64,000 nucleotides of DNA. It comes from Acidobacteriota bacterium. GTDB lineage: Bacteria; Acidobacteriota; Thermoanaerobaculia; Multivoradales; Multivoraceae. Numbering within the stretch: position 1 is the stretch's first letter; every line of letters begins with the position of its first letter. The position numbers were made by a program, and so were the translations under genes. This document shows, in pieces, positions 43,330 through 52,465 of the stretch. The notes under the pieces are model-generated. The model had not been told where the DNA came from. It saw nothing but the letters and a program-made list of their open reading frames with translations, and made no database searches. Where the stretch lies: NCBI GenBank assembly GCA_028877275.1, contig JAPPFP010000009.1, forward strand, positions 290,889 to 354,888. Reading direction: 5' to 3'.

Positions 43330-44922
43330 ATGAAGGGGAGCACGATGACGACGAATCGACGAAGACGGGGACCTGCGCGATCTTCCCGAGCGCATCCGGG
43401 CCTCGGAGCGATCCTGCTCGCGGTGTGTGGAGCGGCCCTGCCCGCGACGGCTCCCGGGCTGGCCGCAGAGCGGCCGAACATCGTGTTCATCCTGATCGAC
43501 GACCAGCGCTACGACGCGGCCTCCGCGCTCGGCCACGCCTTCCTGGAGACGCCTCACCTCGACCGCCTGATCGAGCGCGGGGTGCTGTTCGAGAACGCCT
43601 TCGTGACGACATCGCTGTGCTCGCCGAGCCGTGCTTCGATCCTCACCGGGCAGTACGCCCATCGGCACGGCGTGCTCGACAACCGCACCCGGTTGGACCC
43701 GGCGACGCCGACCTTCCCGCAGGAACTCCAGCGTGCGGGCTACCGAACCGCCTTCGTCGGCAAGTGGCACATGGGGGGTACATCCGACGCCCCCCGGCCC
43801 GGATTCGATCGCTGGGTCTCGTTCCCGGGCCAGGGCCTCTACTACAACCAGACCTTCAACGTCGACGGCGAACGGGTGCCGCGGCAGGGCTACACGACGG
43901 ACCTGATCACGGACTACGCGCTGGACTTCCTGGCCGGCGCCGAAGGGGAGGAGGCGCCGTTCCTCCTCTACGTTTCGCACAAAGCCGTGCATGCGTCGTT
44001 CCGGCCGGCGGAACGCCATCTCGGCAGCTATGCCGGGCAGCGGTATCCACCGCCGGCGACGATGCCGAACCGGTACGAGAACTACGAGGGCAAGCCGAAC
44101 TGGGTCGAGGCGCAGCGGCGGAGCTGGCACGGCGTCGACGGCTTGTACGACAACTCGGTCGACTTCCAGCAGTTCGCCGTGGACTACGCGGAGACGATGC
44201 GCGGCGTCGACGACAGCGTGGGCCGGATCGTCGGAGCGCTGGAGGAGCGGGGCCTGCTGGAAGAGACCCTGCTCGTCTTCACGTCGGACAACGGCTTCCA
44301 GTTCGGCGAACACGGTCTGATCGACAAGCGGACGATGTACGAGGCGTCGATCCGGGTGCCGCTGGTGGTGATGGCGCCGTGGCTCGGCGGCGGCGCCGGG
44401 GGCCTCAGGCGTCCCGAGATGATCGTCAACCTCGACTTCGCGCCCACCTTCCTCGAGGCCGCGGGCGTGGAAGTTCCTGACTCCGTCCAGGGCCGGTCCT
44501 TCTTCGGCCTGCTCGAGACCGGTCCGGGCGCCGAACCGCCGCCGTGGCGGGACGCGTTCCTGTACGAGTACTTCTGGGAACGGTCATTCCCCCAGACGCC
44601 GACTGTGCTGGGCGTGCGCACCGACCGGTACAAGTTCATGCGCTTCCACGGCGTCTGGGATCGCTACGAGCTCTACGATGTGCAGGTCGACCCGGAGGAG
44701 CGGCGCAATCTCCTGGGCGGCTTCATCACCCGTCACGGAGCCGGCAATGTCGAAGCCCGGCTCCGGGTGGCCGCCGCCTCCGCCGCCCGGAACCCTCGCG
44801 ACGACTGGGCGCGCGAGGTGCTGGAGCTCAAGGCGCTCTTCGACCGGCTGTCGGGACGACTCGACGAACTCCTCGACGAGACCGGAGCTCTGCGAGAGCC
44901 GAGCTGGCTGCCGTCCCGGTAG
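43330..44922 (+). CDS. Exported arylsulfatase-family sulfatase
   Basis: Formylglycine-dependent sulfatase of the alkaline-phosphatase superfamily (530 aa). The signal region is basic then hydrophobic (HPGLGAILLAVCGAALPATAPGLAAERP), giving a periplasmic or secreted enzyme. RPNIVFILIDDQRYD provides the metal-binding aspartates. The modification motif CSPSR (Cys about residue 97, in LCSPSRASILTGQYAHRHG) is complete, so an FGE enzyme must be encoded elsewhere. Later motifs FVGKWHMGG, FTSDNGFQFGEHG and DRYKFMRFHG are typical of N-sulfoglucosamine/choline-sulfatase-like S1 families. ATG 43330 has GAGGGG upstream. It probably shares the transcript with the acyltransferase gene. Confidence 0.88.
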   Translation: MKGSTMTTNRRRRGPARSSRAHPGLGAILLAVCGAALPATAPGLAAERPNIVFILIDDQRYDAASALGHAFLETPHLDRLIERGVLFENAFVTTSLCSPSRASILTGQYAHRHGVLDNRTRLDPATPTFPQELQRAGYRTAFVGKWHMGGTSDAPRPGFDRWVSFPGQGLYYNQTFNVDGERVPRQGYTTDLITDYALDFLAGAEGEEAPFLLYVSHKAVHASFRPAERHLGSYAGQRYPPPATMPNRYENYEGKPNWVEAQRRSWHGVDGLYDNSVDFQQFAVDYAETMRGVDDSVGRIVGALEERGLLEETLLVFTSDNGFQFGEHGLIDKRTMYEASIRVPLVVMAPWLGGGAGGLRRPEMIVNLDFAPTFLEAAGVEVPDSVQGRSFFGLLETGPGAEPPPWRDAFLYEYFWERSFPQTPTVLGVRTDRYKFMRFHGVWDRYELYDVQVDPEERRNLLGGFITRHGAGNVEARLRVAAASAARNPRDDWAREVLELKALFDRLSGRLDELLDETGALREPSWLPSR

Positions 44923-44928
44923 GGCGGC

Positions 44929-45888
44929 CTAGAGCTTGCGCAGGCGGATCCGCCGCACGGCGTGGTCGGGCGCTTTCTCCAGGATCAGGTCCGCGCGCTC
45001 GCGGGTCGGCAGGATGTTCTGGACCAGGTTCGGTTCGTTGATCGTCTTCCAGATGCCCCGGGCGGTGTCGATCGCGTCCCTCTCGCTCAGGCTGGCGTAG
45101 CGGTGGAAGTAGGCATCCGGATCGCGGAACGCGGTGTCGCGGAAGGTCAGGAAACGCTCGACGTACCAGCGCTCGATGACCTCCGTCTCGGCGTCGACGT
45201 AGATCGAGAAGTCGAAGAGGTCGGAGAGCATGACCCGGCTGTTCCGGGACGGCGACTGCGAGCGTGCCTGCAGCACGTTCAGGCCCTCGAGGATCAGGAT
45301 GTCGGGCTGGTCGACGACCTCGGTGACGCCGGGCAGGATGTCGTACGAATGGTGCGAGTACACCGGATGCTCGACCTTTCGCTCCCCTGACTTGACCTGG
45401 AGCACGAAGTTCACGAGCGTGCGCAGGTCGAAGCTCTCCGGGAAGCCCTTCCGCTCCATCAGGTCGCGCTCTTCCAGCACCGCGTTGGGGTGGAGGAAGC
45501 CGTCAGTCGTCACCAGGTCGACCTGGGGATGGTTCGGCCAGCGGGCGAGCAGCTCGCGGAGGATGCGCCCGGTCGTGCTCTTGCCTACCGCGACGCTGCC
45601 GCCGATCCCGATGATGTAGGGCACCTTGGCCGTCAGGCCGCCCAGGAACGTGCTGCTGGCTCGGTAGAGATCCTGGGTGGCGCCGACGTAGAGATTGAGC
45701 AGCCTCGACATCGGCAGGTAGATCTGTGCGACCTCTTCGAGCGAGACCTGCTCGTTGATGCCGCGCAGGCGCTCCAGTTCCTTCTCGGAGAGCGGCAGGG
45801 GCGTCTCGGCCCGCAGCCGCCCCCACGCCTCCTCGTCGAAGGGGACGTAGATCGAATCGGTGAGGCTGTCGACCCTGTGGTTGGTCAA
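44929..45888 (-). CDS. coaA: Pantothenate kinase, type I
   Basis: First enzyme of CoA biosynthesis (319 aa), phosphorylating pantothenate. It is colinear with E. coli Coa[35 protein letters not shown]-loop [60 protein letters not shown] and the ending [21 protein letters not shown]. The track start is TTG 45888 with a weak GGGGGT upstream; no ATG or GTG lies closer to the conserved region. It is downstream of the peroxiredoxin gene by 31 nt on the same strand. Confidence 0.94.
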   Translation of the reverse strand: MTNHRVDSLTDSIYVPFDEEAWGRLRAETPLPLSEKELERLRGINEQVSLEEVAQIYLPMSRLLNLYVGATQDLYRASSTFLGGLTAKVPYIIGIGGSVAVGKSTTGRILRELLARWPNHPQVDLVTTDGFLHPNAVLEERDLMERKGFPESFDLRTLVNFVLQVKSGERKVEHPVYSHHSYDILPGVTEVVDQPDILILEGLNVLQARSQSPSRNSRVMLSDLFDFSIYVDAETEVIERWYVERFLTFRDTAFRDPDAYFHRYASLSERDAIDTARGIWKTINEPNLVQNILPTRERADLILEKAPDHAVRRIRLRKL

Positions 45889-45919
45889 GAGACCCCCAGG
45901 CTGAGGACTGCCGGGTGAT

Positions 45920-46405
45920 TCAGCCGAGCTGTTCGAGGACCGCTTCGGCGCCGCTGACGCCGACTTCGCCCGCCGGCTCGACGCCGAGGTAGGTCAAGAC
46001 GCCGTCGTCGACGATCGCGGCGTAACGTCGCGACCTGGTGCCCATGCCGAAACGCGAAGCGTCGAGTTCGAGCCCGACCTTCGAGGTGAACTCGCCATTG
46101 CCATCGGACAACAGGACGATGTCGTCGGGAATGCTCCGTGCCTTGCGCCACTCGTTGATGACGAAGACGTCGTTGACGGCGAGGCAGGCCACGGTGTCGA
46201 CGTTGCCCGACCTGATCGCGTCGAGGTTCTCGATGAAGCCCGGCATGTGGACCTCCGAGCAGGTCGGGGTCATCGCGCCCGGCACGGCGAAGAGGACGAC
46301 CTTCTTGCCTTCGAACAGCTCGCGGGTCGAAATGTCGACGATGCCGTCCGGCGTCATCTGCTTGAAACTGGCTTCCGGGATCGAGTCCCCGGTCTTGATG
46401 CTCAT
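45920..46405 (-). CDS. Peroxiredoxin (Prx5/AhpE-like, thiol peroxidase)
   Basis: A 161-residue Prx5-type peroxiredoxin that reduces peroxides. The peroxidatic cysteine is in [17 protein letters not shown] (about residue 49), with the conserved Thr and Pro. Another cysteine is in [12 protein letters not shown], so a resolving partner is not obvious and glutaredoxin or glutathione may be used. ATG 46405 has GGGAGC upstream, while the track start at 46957 runs into the divergent transporter gene. A TATACT hexamer about 58 nt upstream may be its promoter. Confidence 0.92.
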   Translation of the reverse strand: MSIKTGDSIPEASFKQMTPDGIVDISTRELFEGKKVVLFAVPGAMTPTCSEVHMPGFIENLDAIRSGNVDTVACLAVNDVFVINEWRKARSIPDDIVLLSDGNGEFTSKVGLELDASRFGMGTRSRRYAAIVDDGVLTYLGVEPAGEVGVSGAEAVLEQLG

Positions 46406-46463
46406 CGAAGTTTGCTCCCTGGCGAATTGCGCTTCCCGGCGTTCTTTGTCCTGAGGGGGCGGC

Positions 46464-46471
46464 AGTATAGC
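46464..46471. promoter_or_regulatory. Symmetrical -10 element between peroxiredoxin and ABC importer
   Basis: AGTATAGC reads TATAGC on the plus strand, ending 10 nt before ATG 46482. On the minus strand it reads TATACT, directed at the peroxiredoxin gene. The plus-strand gene has no Shine-Dalgarno. The same layout as at 11203. Confidence 0.45.
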
Positions 46472-46481
46472 TTCGATCCCG

Positions 46482-47543
46482 ATGCTCCGGCCGCCCCCAA
46501 CGATCGGTGCCCGGACCGCGCTGAGCCTGGTAATCGTCGCGGCGATCACGGTCTTCGCCTGCGGACGTCCTCCCGGCGCCGGCGTCGAGGCGGCCGGTGG
46601 AGCACCGCTCGACCTGGAGGGTGACCATGGGCAGTACCTCCGGAGTGTGGAAGGCGCCAGACTCGAACTCGTCGACCCCGGCACGGACGGCGCCTGGCGC
46701 GAGATCCGGGGCGCCGGCAGGGTGGTCCGGTTGGCGGCGTCGCCCGAGCGGATCGCCTCCCGAACGCTGGCGACCGACGAGATCCTGCTGGAGATCGCCG
46801 AGCCGGAGCGGATCGTGCTGCTGTCGCCCTTCGCCGGCGACCCACAGTTCAGCGCCAGCGCCGACAAGGCGCAGCGCCTGGGAAACGTCGGCGGCTTCAG
46901 CACCGAGGAGATCCTGGCGGCTTCGCCGGACCTGGTGTTCGCGGCGGGCTTCAACACGCAGGAAACGCTGGCTCAGTTGGAGGCGGCCGGTGTGCCGGTC
47001 GTCGTCCTGCTCGATCACGAGAGTCTCGCAGCGATCGAGCGGAACATCCGAACCGTCGGTTTTGCGATCGGCCGGGATCGCGAGGCGGCGCGCCTCGTCG
47101 GTTCGATGAGGCAGCGTCTGGAAGAAGCGCGGGCGCGGGTGGGTTCGCGGGCCGACGGCCTGCGCGTCGTTCACTGGAGCGGCGGAGTGGTGTTGGGCGG
47201 CCGAACCGTGTTCGACGATGCGCTCAGCTACCTGGGGGCCGTGAACCTGGCGGCGGAGAATGGTCTTGAAGGCTGGCCGCGGATCAGCGCCGAGCAGGTC
47301 GTCGTCTGGGATCCGGACGTCATCTTCACGGATTCCTATGTGGCCGGCGACGTCGTGCCTGCCGCGCTGGACGGCACGCGGGCTGCGACGCTCGGTAACC
47401 TGGAGTCGCTAGATGGGCGGGACATGGCGGCCATCTCGCACCACGTCGCGAGCATGGTCGAACGGCTCGCCGACGCGCTCGTGCGCGCCTCCGAACGCAT
47501 CGAAGCCGCTGGCGCGCGGAACCCGGTGACTGCACCAGAATGA
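46482..47543 (+). CDS. ABC importer substrate-binding lipoprotein (BtuF/FecB family)
   Basis: Periplasmic binding protein (353 aa) of the cobalamin/ferric-siderophore/heme class. The signal peptide LSLVIVAAITVFAC ends in a lipobox-like FAC. The family fold is seen in RVVRLAASPERIAS, FSTEEILAASPDLVFAAGF, AGVPVVVLLDHESLAAIERNIRTVGFAIGRDREAARLVG and VVWDPDVIFTD. The ligand cannot be distinguished between vitamin B12 and Fe-chelates. No TonB receptor or riboswitch is visible. The stop overlaps the permease start (ATGA). Confidence 0.87.
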   Translation: MLRPPPTIGARTALSLVIVAAITVFACGRPPGAGVEAAGGAPLDLEGDHGQYLRSVEGARLELVDPGTDGAWREIRGAGRVVRLAASPERIASRTLATDEILLEIAEPERIVLLSPFAGDPQFSASADKAQRLGNVGGFSTEEILAASPDLVFAAGFNTQETLAQLEAAGVPVVVLLDHESLAAIERNIRTVGFAIGRDREAARLVGSMRQRLEEARARVGSRADGLRVVHWSGGVVLGGRTVFDDALSYLGAVNLAAENGLEGWPRISAEQVVVWDPDVIFTDSYVAGDVVPAALDGTRAATLGNLESLDGRDMAAISHHVASMVERLADALVRASERIEAAGARNPVTAPE

Positions 47544-48598
47544 GAGTCGCGTTCGGCGGCTACCGGGCCGGCTTCTGGTGGTACATGGGCGCCGGCCTGG
47601 CGCTGCTGCTGGCGTTCGCCGGGATCGGCCTGTTCCGGGGGGCGGTGCCGCTCGAAGGAAGCGACGTGCTGATCGTGCTGGCGCGGCATCTTCTGCCAGG
47701 CGAGCACGGCCCCGTCGATCCGAGGGTGGACGCGATCGTCTGGGCGCTCCGCGCGCCGAGGGTAGTGGTGGCGGCGATGGTCGGCGGCTGTCTGGCCCTG
47801 GCGGGCGCCCAGATGCAGGGCCTGTTCCGCAACCCGCTGGCGTCGCCCGGGATCGTCGGCACCAGCACCGGCGCCGCCACCGGCGCCGTCTTCGCGCTGA
47901 CCTTCGGACTGGCCGGCGGCTTCCTGCTCGCGGCCCCGCTGTTCGCGGTCGGCGGTGCCCTTCTGTCCCTCCTGATCGTGACCCGGATCGCCACCCGCGA
48001 CGGCTACACGCCGGTCACCACGCTGTTGCTCGCCGGCGTTGCGCTGAACGCCCTGCTCGCCGCCGTCAACTCGTGGCTCATCGCCCGCTCCTGGGAGCAG
48101 TACGAGGCGGCGCGCAGGATCGCCTACTGGATGATGGGCGGCGTCACCGACCGCGGCTGGGTCCACGCCGGGATGATCTTGCCGGGAATGGTCATCGGTT
48201 GCGCGATAGCGGTCTGGTTCGCGCGCGACCTGGACCTGCTGCTAGAGGGCGAGGAGGTGGCCGCCTCGCTCGGCGTCGACATCGAGCGGGCGAAACGGGC
48301 CGTGCTCTGGAGCGCGGCGATCCTCACTGGTAGCGCGGTCGCGGTGAGCGGTGTGGTCGGCTTCGTCGGGCTCGTCGTGCCGCACCTCGTGCGTCTCCTG
48401 CTGGGACCGGTCCATCGACGGCTGCTGCCGGCTGCGTTCCTGACGGGCGCCTGGTTCGTCGTCGGCGCCGATCTCCTGGCCCGCACCGTGGCGGCCCCCC
48501 AGGAGGTCTTCCTGGGCGTCGTGACGGCCTTCGTCGGCGCTCCGTTCTTCCTGTTCCTGCTGGTGCGCCACGAAGGCGAAGTGGCGGTTTCCCGATGA
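47540..48598 (+). CDS. FecCD/BtuC-type ABC permease
   Basis: Inner-membrane permease (352 aa) with about 10 helices of the FecCD family. Motifs: APRVVVAAMVGGCLALAGAQMQGLFRNPLASPGIVGTSTGA near the start, the ATPase-contact segment EEVAASLGVDIERAKRAVLWSAAILTG, and FVGLVVPHLVRLLLGPVHRRLLPAA. ATG 47540 and the downstream ATPase both overlap by ATGA, so the three genes are one tightly coupled importer operon. Confidence 0.93.
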   Translation: MRVAFGGYRAGFWWYMGAGLALLLAFAGIGLFRGAVPLEGSDVLIVLARHLLPGEHGPVDPRVDAIVWALRAPRVVVAAMVGGCLALAGAQMQGLFRNPLASPGIVGTSTGAATGAVFALTFGLAGGFLLAAPLFAVGGALLSLLIVTRIATRDGYTPVTTLLLAGVALNALLAAVNSWLIARSWEQYEAARRIAYWMMGGVTDRGWVHAGMILPGMVIGCAIAVWFARDLDLLLEGEEVAASLGVDIERAKRAVLWSAAILTGSAVAVSGVVGFVGLVVPHLVRLLLGPVHRRLLPAAFLTGAWFVVGADLLARTVAAPQEVFLGVVTAFVGAPFFLFLLVRHEGEVAVSR

Positions 48599-49395
48599 CG
48601 ACGGCGGCGGCCGTACCCGCCGCGCCGCGGCTCGAACTCGAGGGCGGCGGCGTCGAGCGGCGGGGACGCTGGCTCCTGCGCGGCGTCGATCTCGTCATCG
48701 AGCCGGCCACCTTGATTTCGGTCGTGGGTCCGAACGGGGCCGGCAAGTCGACCCTGCTGCGGCTCCTGAGCGGCGCGTGGCGGTTGACCGAAGGCCGCGT
48801 ACTGCTGGGCGGCTTCGACCTGGCGGCTCTGCCGCGGCGTCAGGCGGCCAGACGGGTGGCCTATGTGCCGCAGACCGTGCGCCCGACCTTCGAGTTCACG
48901 GTGCGCGAGTTCGTGACCCTCGGCCGTTACCCGCACGAAAGCCGCCTGTTCGGCACCCGTTCCGCCGACCGCGGATGGATCGACCGCTGCCTGGACGACA
49001 CGGACGTGCTGGCGCTGGCCGAACGACGGGTGACGACGCTGTCGGGAGGCGAGCTGCAGCGGGTGCTGATGGCGCGCTGTCTGGCAACCGAGGCGGAGGT
49101 CCTGCTGCTCGACGAACCGACCTCGAACCTCGATCTCGCCCACGGTCTCGACCTCCTGGGCCTGGCGCGCAATCTGGTCGACGAGGGACGCTCGGTCGTG
49201 CTGGTCCTCCACGACCTGAACGCGGCCGCGCGTTTCGCCGACCGGGTGGCCGTGCTGGACGCGGGCGCCCTGGTCGCCGAGGGACCCCCGGCGGACGTCC
49301 TCGATCCGGACCTGCTGCGCAGGGTGTTTAGCGTCCGCGCCGTGCCGCTGGCCGGATCTGCGGCGCCGGTGTTCGACTTCGAACCGCTCCCCTAG
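48595..49395 (+). CDS. BtuD/FecE-type ABC ATP-binding protein
   Basis: ATPase (266 aa) of the cobalamin/iron-chelate importer. Walker A VVGPNGAGKSTLLRLL, Q-loop region VPQTVRPTFEFTVREFVTLGRYPH, signature TLSGGELQRVLMARCL, Walker B VLLLDEPTSNLD and VLHDLNAAARFADRVAVLD are complete. It begins at ATG 48595 in the overlap with the permease stop. Its 3' end overlaps the convergent MaoC-like gene by 4 nt. Confidence 0.93.
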   Translation: MTTAAAVPAAPRLELEGGGVERRGRWLLRGVDLVIEPATLISVVGPNGAGKSTLLRLLSGAWRLTEGRVLLGGFDLAALPRRQAARRVAYVPQTVRPTFEFTVREFVTLGRYPHESRLFGTRSADRGWIDRCLDDTDVLALAERRVTTLSGGELQRVLMARCLATEAEVLLLDEPTSNLDLAHGLDLLGLARNLVDEGRSVVLVLHDLNAAARFADRVAVLDAGALVAEGPPADVLDPDLLRRVFSVRAVPLAGSAAPVFDFEPLP

Positions 49396-49859
49396 GAGTC
49401 TCCCTGGAGCCGCACGAGGTAGCTCTGCCGGCCCTCCAGCACCCGTTCGCCGCGCTGGTTGTCGATCTCGCTCTCCAGCACGATCACGCCGGTCGTCCGC
49501 TGGCGCTTCAGCTCCGCGATGCGCAGCATCGGGTACAGGGTGTCGCCCGGGTACACCGGCTTCAGGAAGCGGCATGACTGGTCGATGTAACCGATCATGG
49601 CGCGGCCGACCGCGTCGGCGAAGGTGCCGGCGCCGGCCGCCGTGTAGGAGAGCACCTGGAGGCCGTGGGCGAGCAGCCCGTCGTGGCCTTGCGACTTGCA
49701 GTACTCGATGTCGTAGTGGATCGGGTGGTTGTCGCCCGATAGGGCCTGGAACGCGGCGAAGTGAGCTTCGGTCACGGTGCGGCTGGGTAGCGGGAACGTC
49801 TCGCCGACACGCAGTTCGTCGAACGGCCTGACGGGAACCAGGCCGCGTTCCTCAGCCAC
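49392..49859 (-). CDS. MaoC-like hotdog dehydratase
   Basis: A 155-residue single-domain hotdog-fold protein. The (R)-hydratase motif is FQALSGDNHPIHYDIEYCKSQGHDGLLAHGL, containing the catalytic D-x4-H pair (SGDNHPIHYD). It would hydrate or dehydrate enoyl-CoA-type thioesters. The start is GTG 49859, inside the last codons of the threonine aldolase gene (8-nt overlap), so it is translationally coupled to it. The track alternative at 50203 is in another frame. Confidence 0.86.
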   Translation of the reverse strand: MAEERGLVPVRPFDELRVGETFPLPSRTVTEAHFAAFQALSGDNHPIHYDIEYCKSQGHDGLLAHGLQVLSYTAAGAGTFADAVGRAMIGYIDQSCRFLKPVYPGDTLYPMLRIAELKRQRTTGVIVLESEIDNQRGERVLEGRQSYLVRLQGDS

Positions 49860-50886
49860 CGAACACCCGGACCAGCGCTTCGGCCGCCTGCGTCGTCTCC
49901 TCGGGGCTCACGTCGCGGTGGGTGACGAGACGGATGTGCACCGGGCTCACGTCCAGGCAGAGCACGTTCTCCTTCCGGAGCGCCTCGACGCACTCCGGGG
50001 CGCTGCGTCCCGTGCCCTCGACCGAGAAGATGAGGATGTTCGTTCGCTGTTCCGCGATCAGTGCGACGCCGGGAAGGTCGTTGAGAGTCTCCGCGAGCAG
50101 GCGGGCGTTCTCGTGATCCTGGACCAGCAGCGGTGGGCTTTCGTCGAGGGCGACCTCGGCGGCGGCGGCGAGCACGCCCACCTGCCGCATCTGGCCGCCG
50201 CACATCTGGCGGTAGCGCCGGACGTTGCGGACGAAGTCGCGCGAGCCGACGACGATCGATCCGGCGGGCGCCCCCAGCCCCTTCGAGAAGCAGAAGGAGA
50301 GCGAGTCGACGGGTCCCGCGGCCTCGGCAGGCGTGCAGTTGAGCGCGGTCGCGGCGTTGAAGAGGCGGGCGCCGTCGAGGTGGACGCGAAGACCGCGGCG
50401 GTGCGCCAGGTCGCAGAGCGCGCGTGTGCGTTCCGGTTCATAGACCGTACCCCCGGCGCGGTTGCAACTGTTCTCCAGGCAGAGCAGCCGGGTCGGAGCC
50501 ACGGTCGAGTGGTCGGGCTGTATTGCCGCCTCGACCTGTTCCGGCGTCAGGATGCCGTCGGCCCCCGCCGTCACCGGCCGCGGCAGGAGGCCGCCGATGC
50601 CCGTGATCCCGTTGTTCTCGTGATTGATGATGTGAGCGTTCGACTCGAGCAGAACCTCGCTGCCGCGGGGCAGCTCGTGCGCGAGCAGACACGAGAGATT
50701 GCCCTGCGTGCCGGAAGGGACGAAGAGGGCCGCCTCCCGGCCGAGCAAGTCGGCGACACGCTCCTGGAGGCGATTGGCGGTCGGATCCTCTCGAAAGACG
50801 TCATCGCCGACTTCGGCCTTGGCCATCGCCCTGCGCATGGCCGGGGATGGCCGGGTCATCGTGTCGGAACGGAGTTCCACCGGCAT
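49852..50886 (-). CDS. ltaE: Low-specificity L-threonine aldolase
   Basis: Fold-type I PLP enzyme (344 aa) cleaving L-threonine or allo-threonine to glycine and acetaldehyde. Motifs: ELRSDTMTRPSPAMRRAMAKAEVGDDVFREDPT at the N-terminus, FVPSGTQGNLSCLLAH, ENSCNRAGGTVYEPE, VHLDGARLFNAA and the PLP-lysine segment SFCFSKGLGAPAGS. The length is normal. ATG 50886 is 8 nt after a minus-strand TATGAT hexamer and lacks Shine-Dalgarno, so a leaderless mRNA is likely. MaoC-like gene overlaps downstream. Confidence 0.93.
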   Translation of the reverse strand: MPVELRSDTMTRPSPAMRRAMAKAEVGDDVFREDPTANRLQERVADLLGREAALFVPSGTQGNLSCLLAHELPRGSEVLLESNAHIINHENNGITGIGGLLPRPVTAGADGILTPEQVEAAIQPDHSTVAPTRLLCLENSCNRAGGTVYEPERTRALCDLAHRRGLRVHLDGARLFNAATALNCTPAEAAGPVDSLSFCFSKGLGAPAGSIVVGSRDFVRNVRRYRQMCGGQMRQVGVLAAAAEVALDESPPLLVQDHENARLLAETLNDLPGVALIAEQRTNILIFSVEGTGRSAPECVEALRKENVLCLDVSPVHIRLVTHRDVSPEETTQAAEALVRVFGG

Positions 50887-50894
50887 GGCGAGCG

Positions 50895-50902
50895 ATCATA
50901 CT
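50895..50902. promoter_or_regulatory. Divergent leaderless promoter pair between ltaE and ppx
   Basis: In a 25-bp gap, minus-strand TATGAT (50900-50895) ends 8 nt before the ltaE ATG, and plus-strand CATACT (50897-50902) ends 9 nt before the ppx ATG. The two hexamers overlap by 4 bp. Neither gene has a Shine-Dalgarno. Confidence 0.5.
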
Positions 50903-50911
50903 TGCGCGCGA

Positions 50912-52441
50912 ATGGCGGACTCGCAGCACTCGCTCCCTCTCCCGCCGACGGATCCGGAGGTGGTTGCCGCCGCCGACCTGGGCTCCAACAGCTTTCATCT
51001 GGTCGTGGCTGAAGTGCGGGGCGGCCAGCTCGTGTTCGTCGACCGGCGGAAGGAGTTCGTGCGGCTCGCCGCCGGACTCGATGAGCGCAAGCGCCTGACT
51101 CCGGAGGCAACGGCGCGTGCGCTCGACTGTCTCGGCCGCTTCGGCGAACGCGTGCGCTCGTTTCCTCCGGGAACGGTTCGGGTCGTGGGCACGAACACGC
51201 TGCGGCAGGCGCGCAACGCCCGCGATCTGCTGGAGGCAGCGCAACGATCGCTCGGTCATCCGGTGGAGATCGTGTCGGGCCTGGAGGAGGCGCGGCTGAT
51301 CTACCTGGGCGTGTCGAGGAGCCTGGCCGGCGACGAACGGCGCCTGGTGGTGGACATCGGCGGCGGCTCGACCGAGCTGATCGTCGGCGAGGGCTCGCGG
51401 CCGCTCGATCTTGAGAGCCTGTACATGGGTTGCGTCAGCTTCAGCCTGCGGCACTTCCGGAACGGCCGGGTGAAGGAGAAGCGGTGGCAACGGGCGGAGA
51501 TCGCGGCCCTGCAGGAGCTGGAACCGGTCGAGCGCCGTTTCCGGAACGGCGCCGGCTGGCGCGTGGCGGTGGGCTCGTCCGGGACGGTTCGTTCGGTGGC
51601 CGAAGTGGTGCAGGCGGCTGGCTGGTGCGAGCAGGGAATCACGCTCGAGGCTCTGCTGCGCCTTCGGGAACTGTTGCTCGAACGGGGCGTCACGGTGCAG
51701 GGCGGCATCAAGGGCCTCAGCGACGGACGGGCGCCCGTGTTCGCCGGCGGGGTCGCTGTGCTGCTGGCGGTGTTCAAGGCACTGGGCATCGAGCACATGC
51801 GGGTAGCCGGCGGCGCCCTGCGGGAGGGCGCCCTGTACGACCTGCTCGGCCGCCTGCACCACGAAGACACCCGGCACGCGGCCGTCGAGTCGATGGCCCG
51901 GCGATACCACGTGCAGCCGGAGCAGGCGGAGAGGGTCCGGGGAACCGCGCTGCAGCTCCTCGAGCAGTGCGCCGAGGCCTGGAACCTGACAGGACAGCTT
52001 CCGTGGCTCATGCTCTCCTGGGGGGCCCAGTTGCACGAGGTCGGTCTGGACATCAACCACGCCGGCTTCCACAAGCACGGCGCCTACATCGTCGAGAACG
52101 CGGAGATGCACGGGTTTTCGCTCCAGGAACACGTGCTGCTGGCTTCACTCGTGCGGAGCCACCGCCGCAAGTTCCCGCGCCAGATCTTCGATCGCCTCCC
52201 CTCGGGATGGCGGCAACCGGCGCGGCGCGGCGCTGTCCTGTTGCGGCTCGCGGCAGTACTCCACCGCAGCCGGCGGGACGAACCACTGGCGGTCAGGCTC
52301 GAGGTCGACGGGCGCGATCTGAGGCTCGTGCTGCCCGCGGCCTGGCTGGAGAAGTCGCCCCTGACCAGGGCCGACCTGCGCCAGGAGGCCACGTACCTTG
52401 CTGCTGCGAAGTACCGATTGACGGTGGAGGAGGACGGCTGA
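50912..52441 (+). CDS. ppx: Ppx/GppA exopolyphosphatase/guanosine pentaphosphatase
   Basis: Phosphatase (509 aa) of the Ppx/GppA family, degrading polyphosphate or pppGpp. The ASKHA N-terminal phosphate motif is AADLGSNSFHLVVAEV, the second is LVVDIGGGSTELIVGEG, and PVFAGGVAVLLAVFKALGI closes the domain. The C-terminal third is HD-like (WGAQLHEVGLDINHAGFHKHGAYIVENA). An in-frame ATG at 50885 exists but lies on the opposite gene's start; ATG 50912 is placed 9 nt after CATACT. Whether polyphosphate or pppGpp is preferred is not decidable here. Confidence 0.92.
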   Translation: MADSQHSLPLPPTDPEVVAAADLGSNSFHLVVAEVRGGQLVFVDRRKEFVRLAAGLDERKRLTPEATARALDCLGRFGERVRSFPPGTVRVVGTNTLRQARNARDLLEAAQRSLGHPVEIVSGLEEARLIYLGVSRSLAGDERRLVVDIGGGSTELIVGEGSRPLDLESLYMGCVSFSLRHFRNGRVKEKRWQRAEIAALQELEPVERRFRNGAGWRVAVGSSGTVRSVAEVVQAAGWCEQGITLEALLRLRELLLERGVTVQGGIKGLSDGRAPVFAGGVAVLLAVFKALGIEHMRVAGGALREGALYDLLGRLHHEDTRHAAVESMARRYHVQPEQAERVRGTALQLLEQCAEAWNLTGQLPWLMLSWGAQLHEVGLDINHAGFHKHGAYIVENAEMHGFSLQEHVLLASLVRSHRRKFPRQIFDRLPSGWRQPARRGAVLLRLAAVLHRSRRDEPLAVRLEVDGRDLRLVLPAAWLEKSPLTRADLRQEATYLAAAKYRLTVEEDG

Positions 52442-52465
52442 GGAGTGACGCCCGAACCCGGCCCG

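Noticed and set aside
46405-46482. Cobalamin riboswitch upstream of the BtuF-type gene
   Set aside because: The gap is only 76 nt and divergent, with a -10-like hexamer 10 nt before the start; there is no room for a riboswitch and no B12-box-like sequence was seen.
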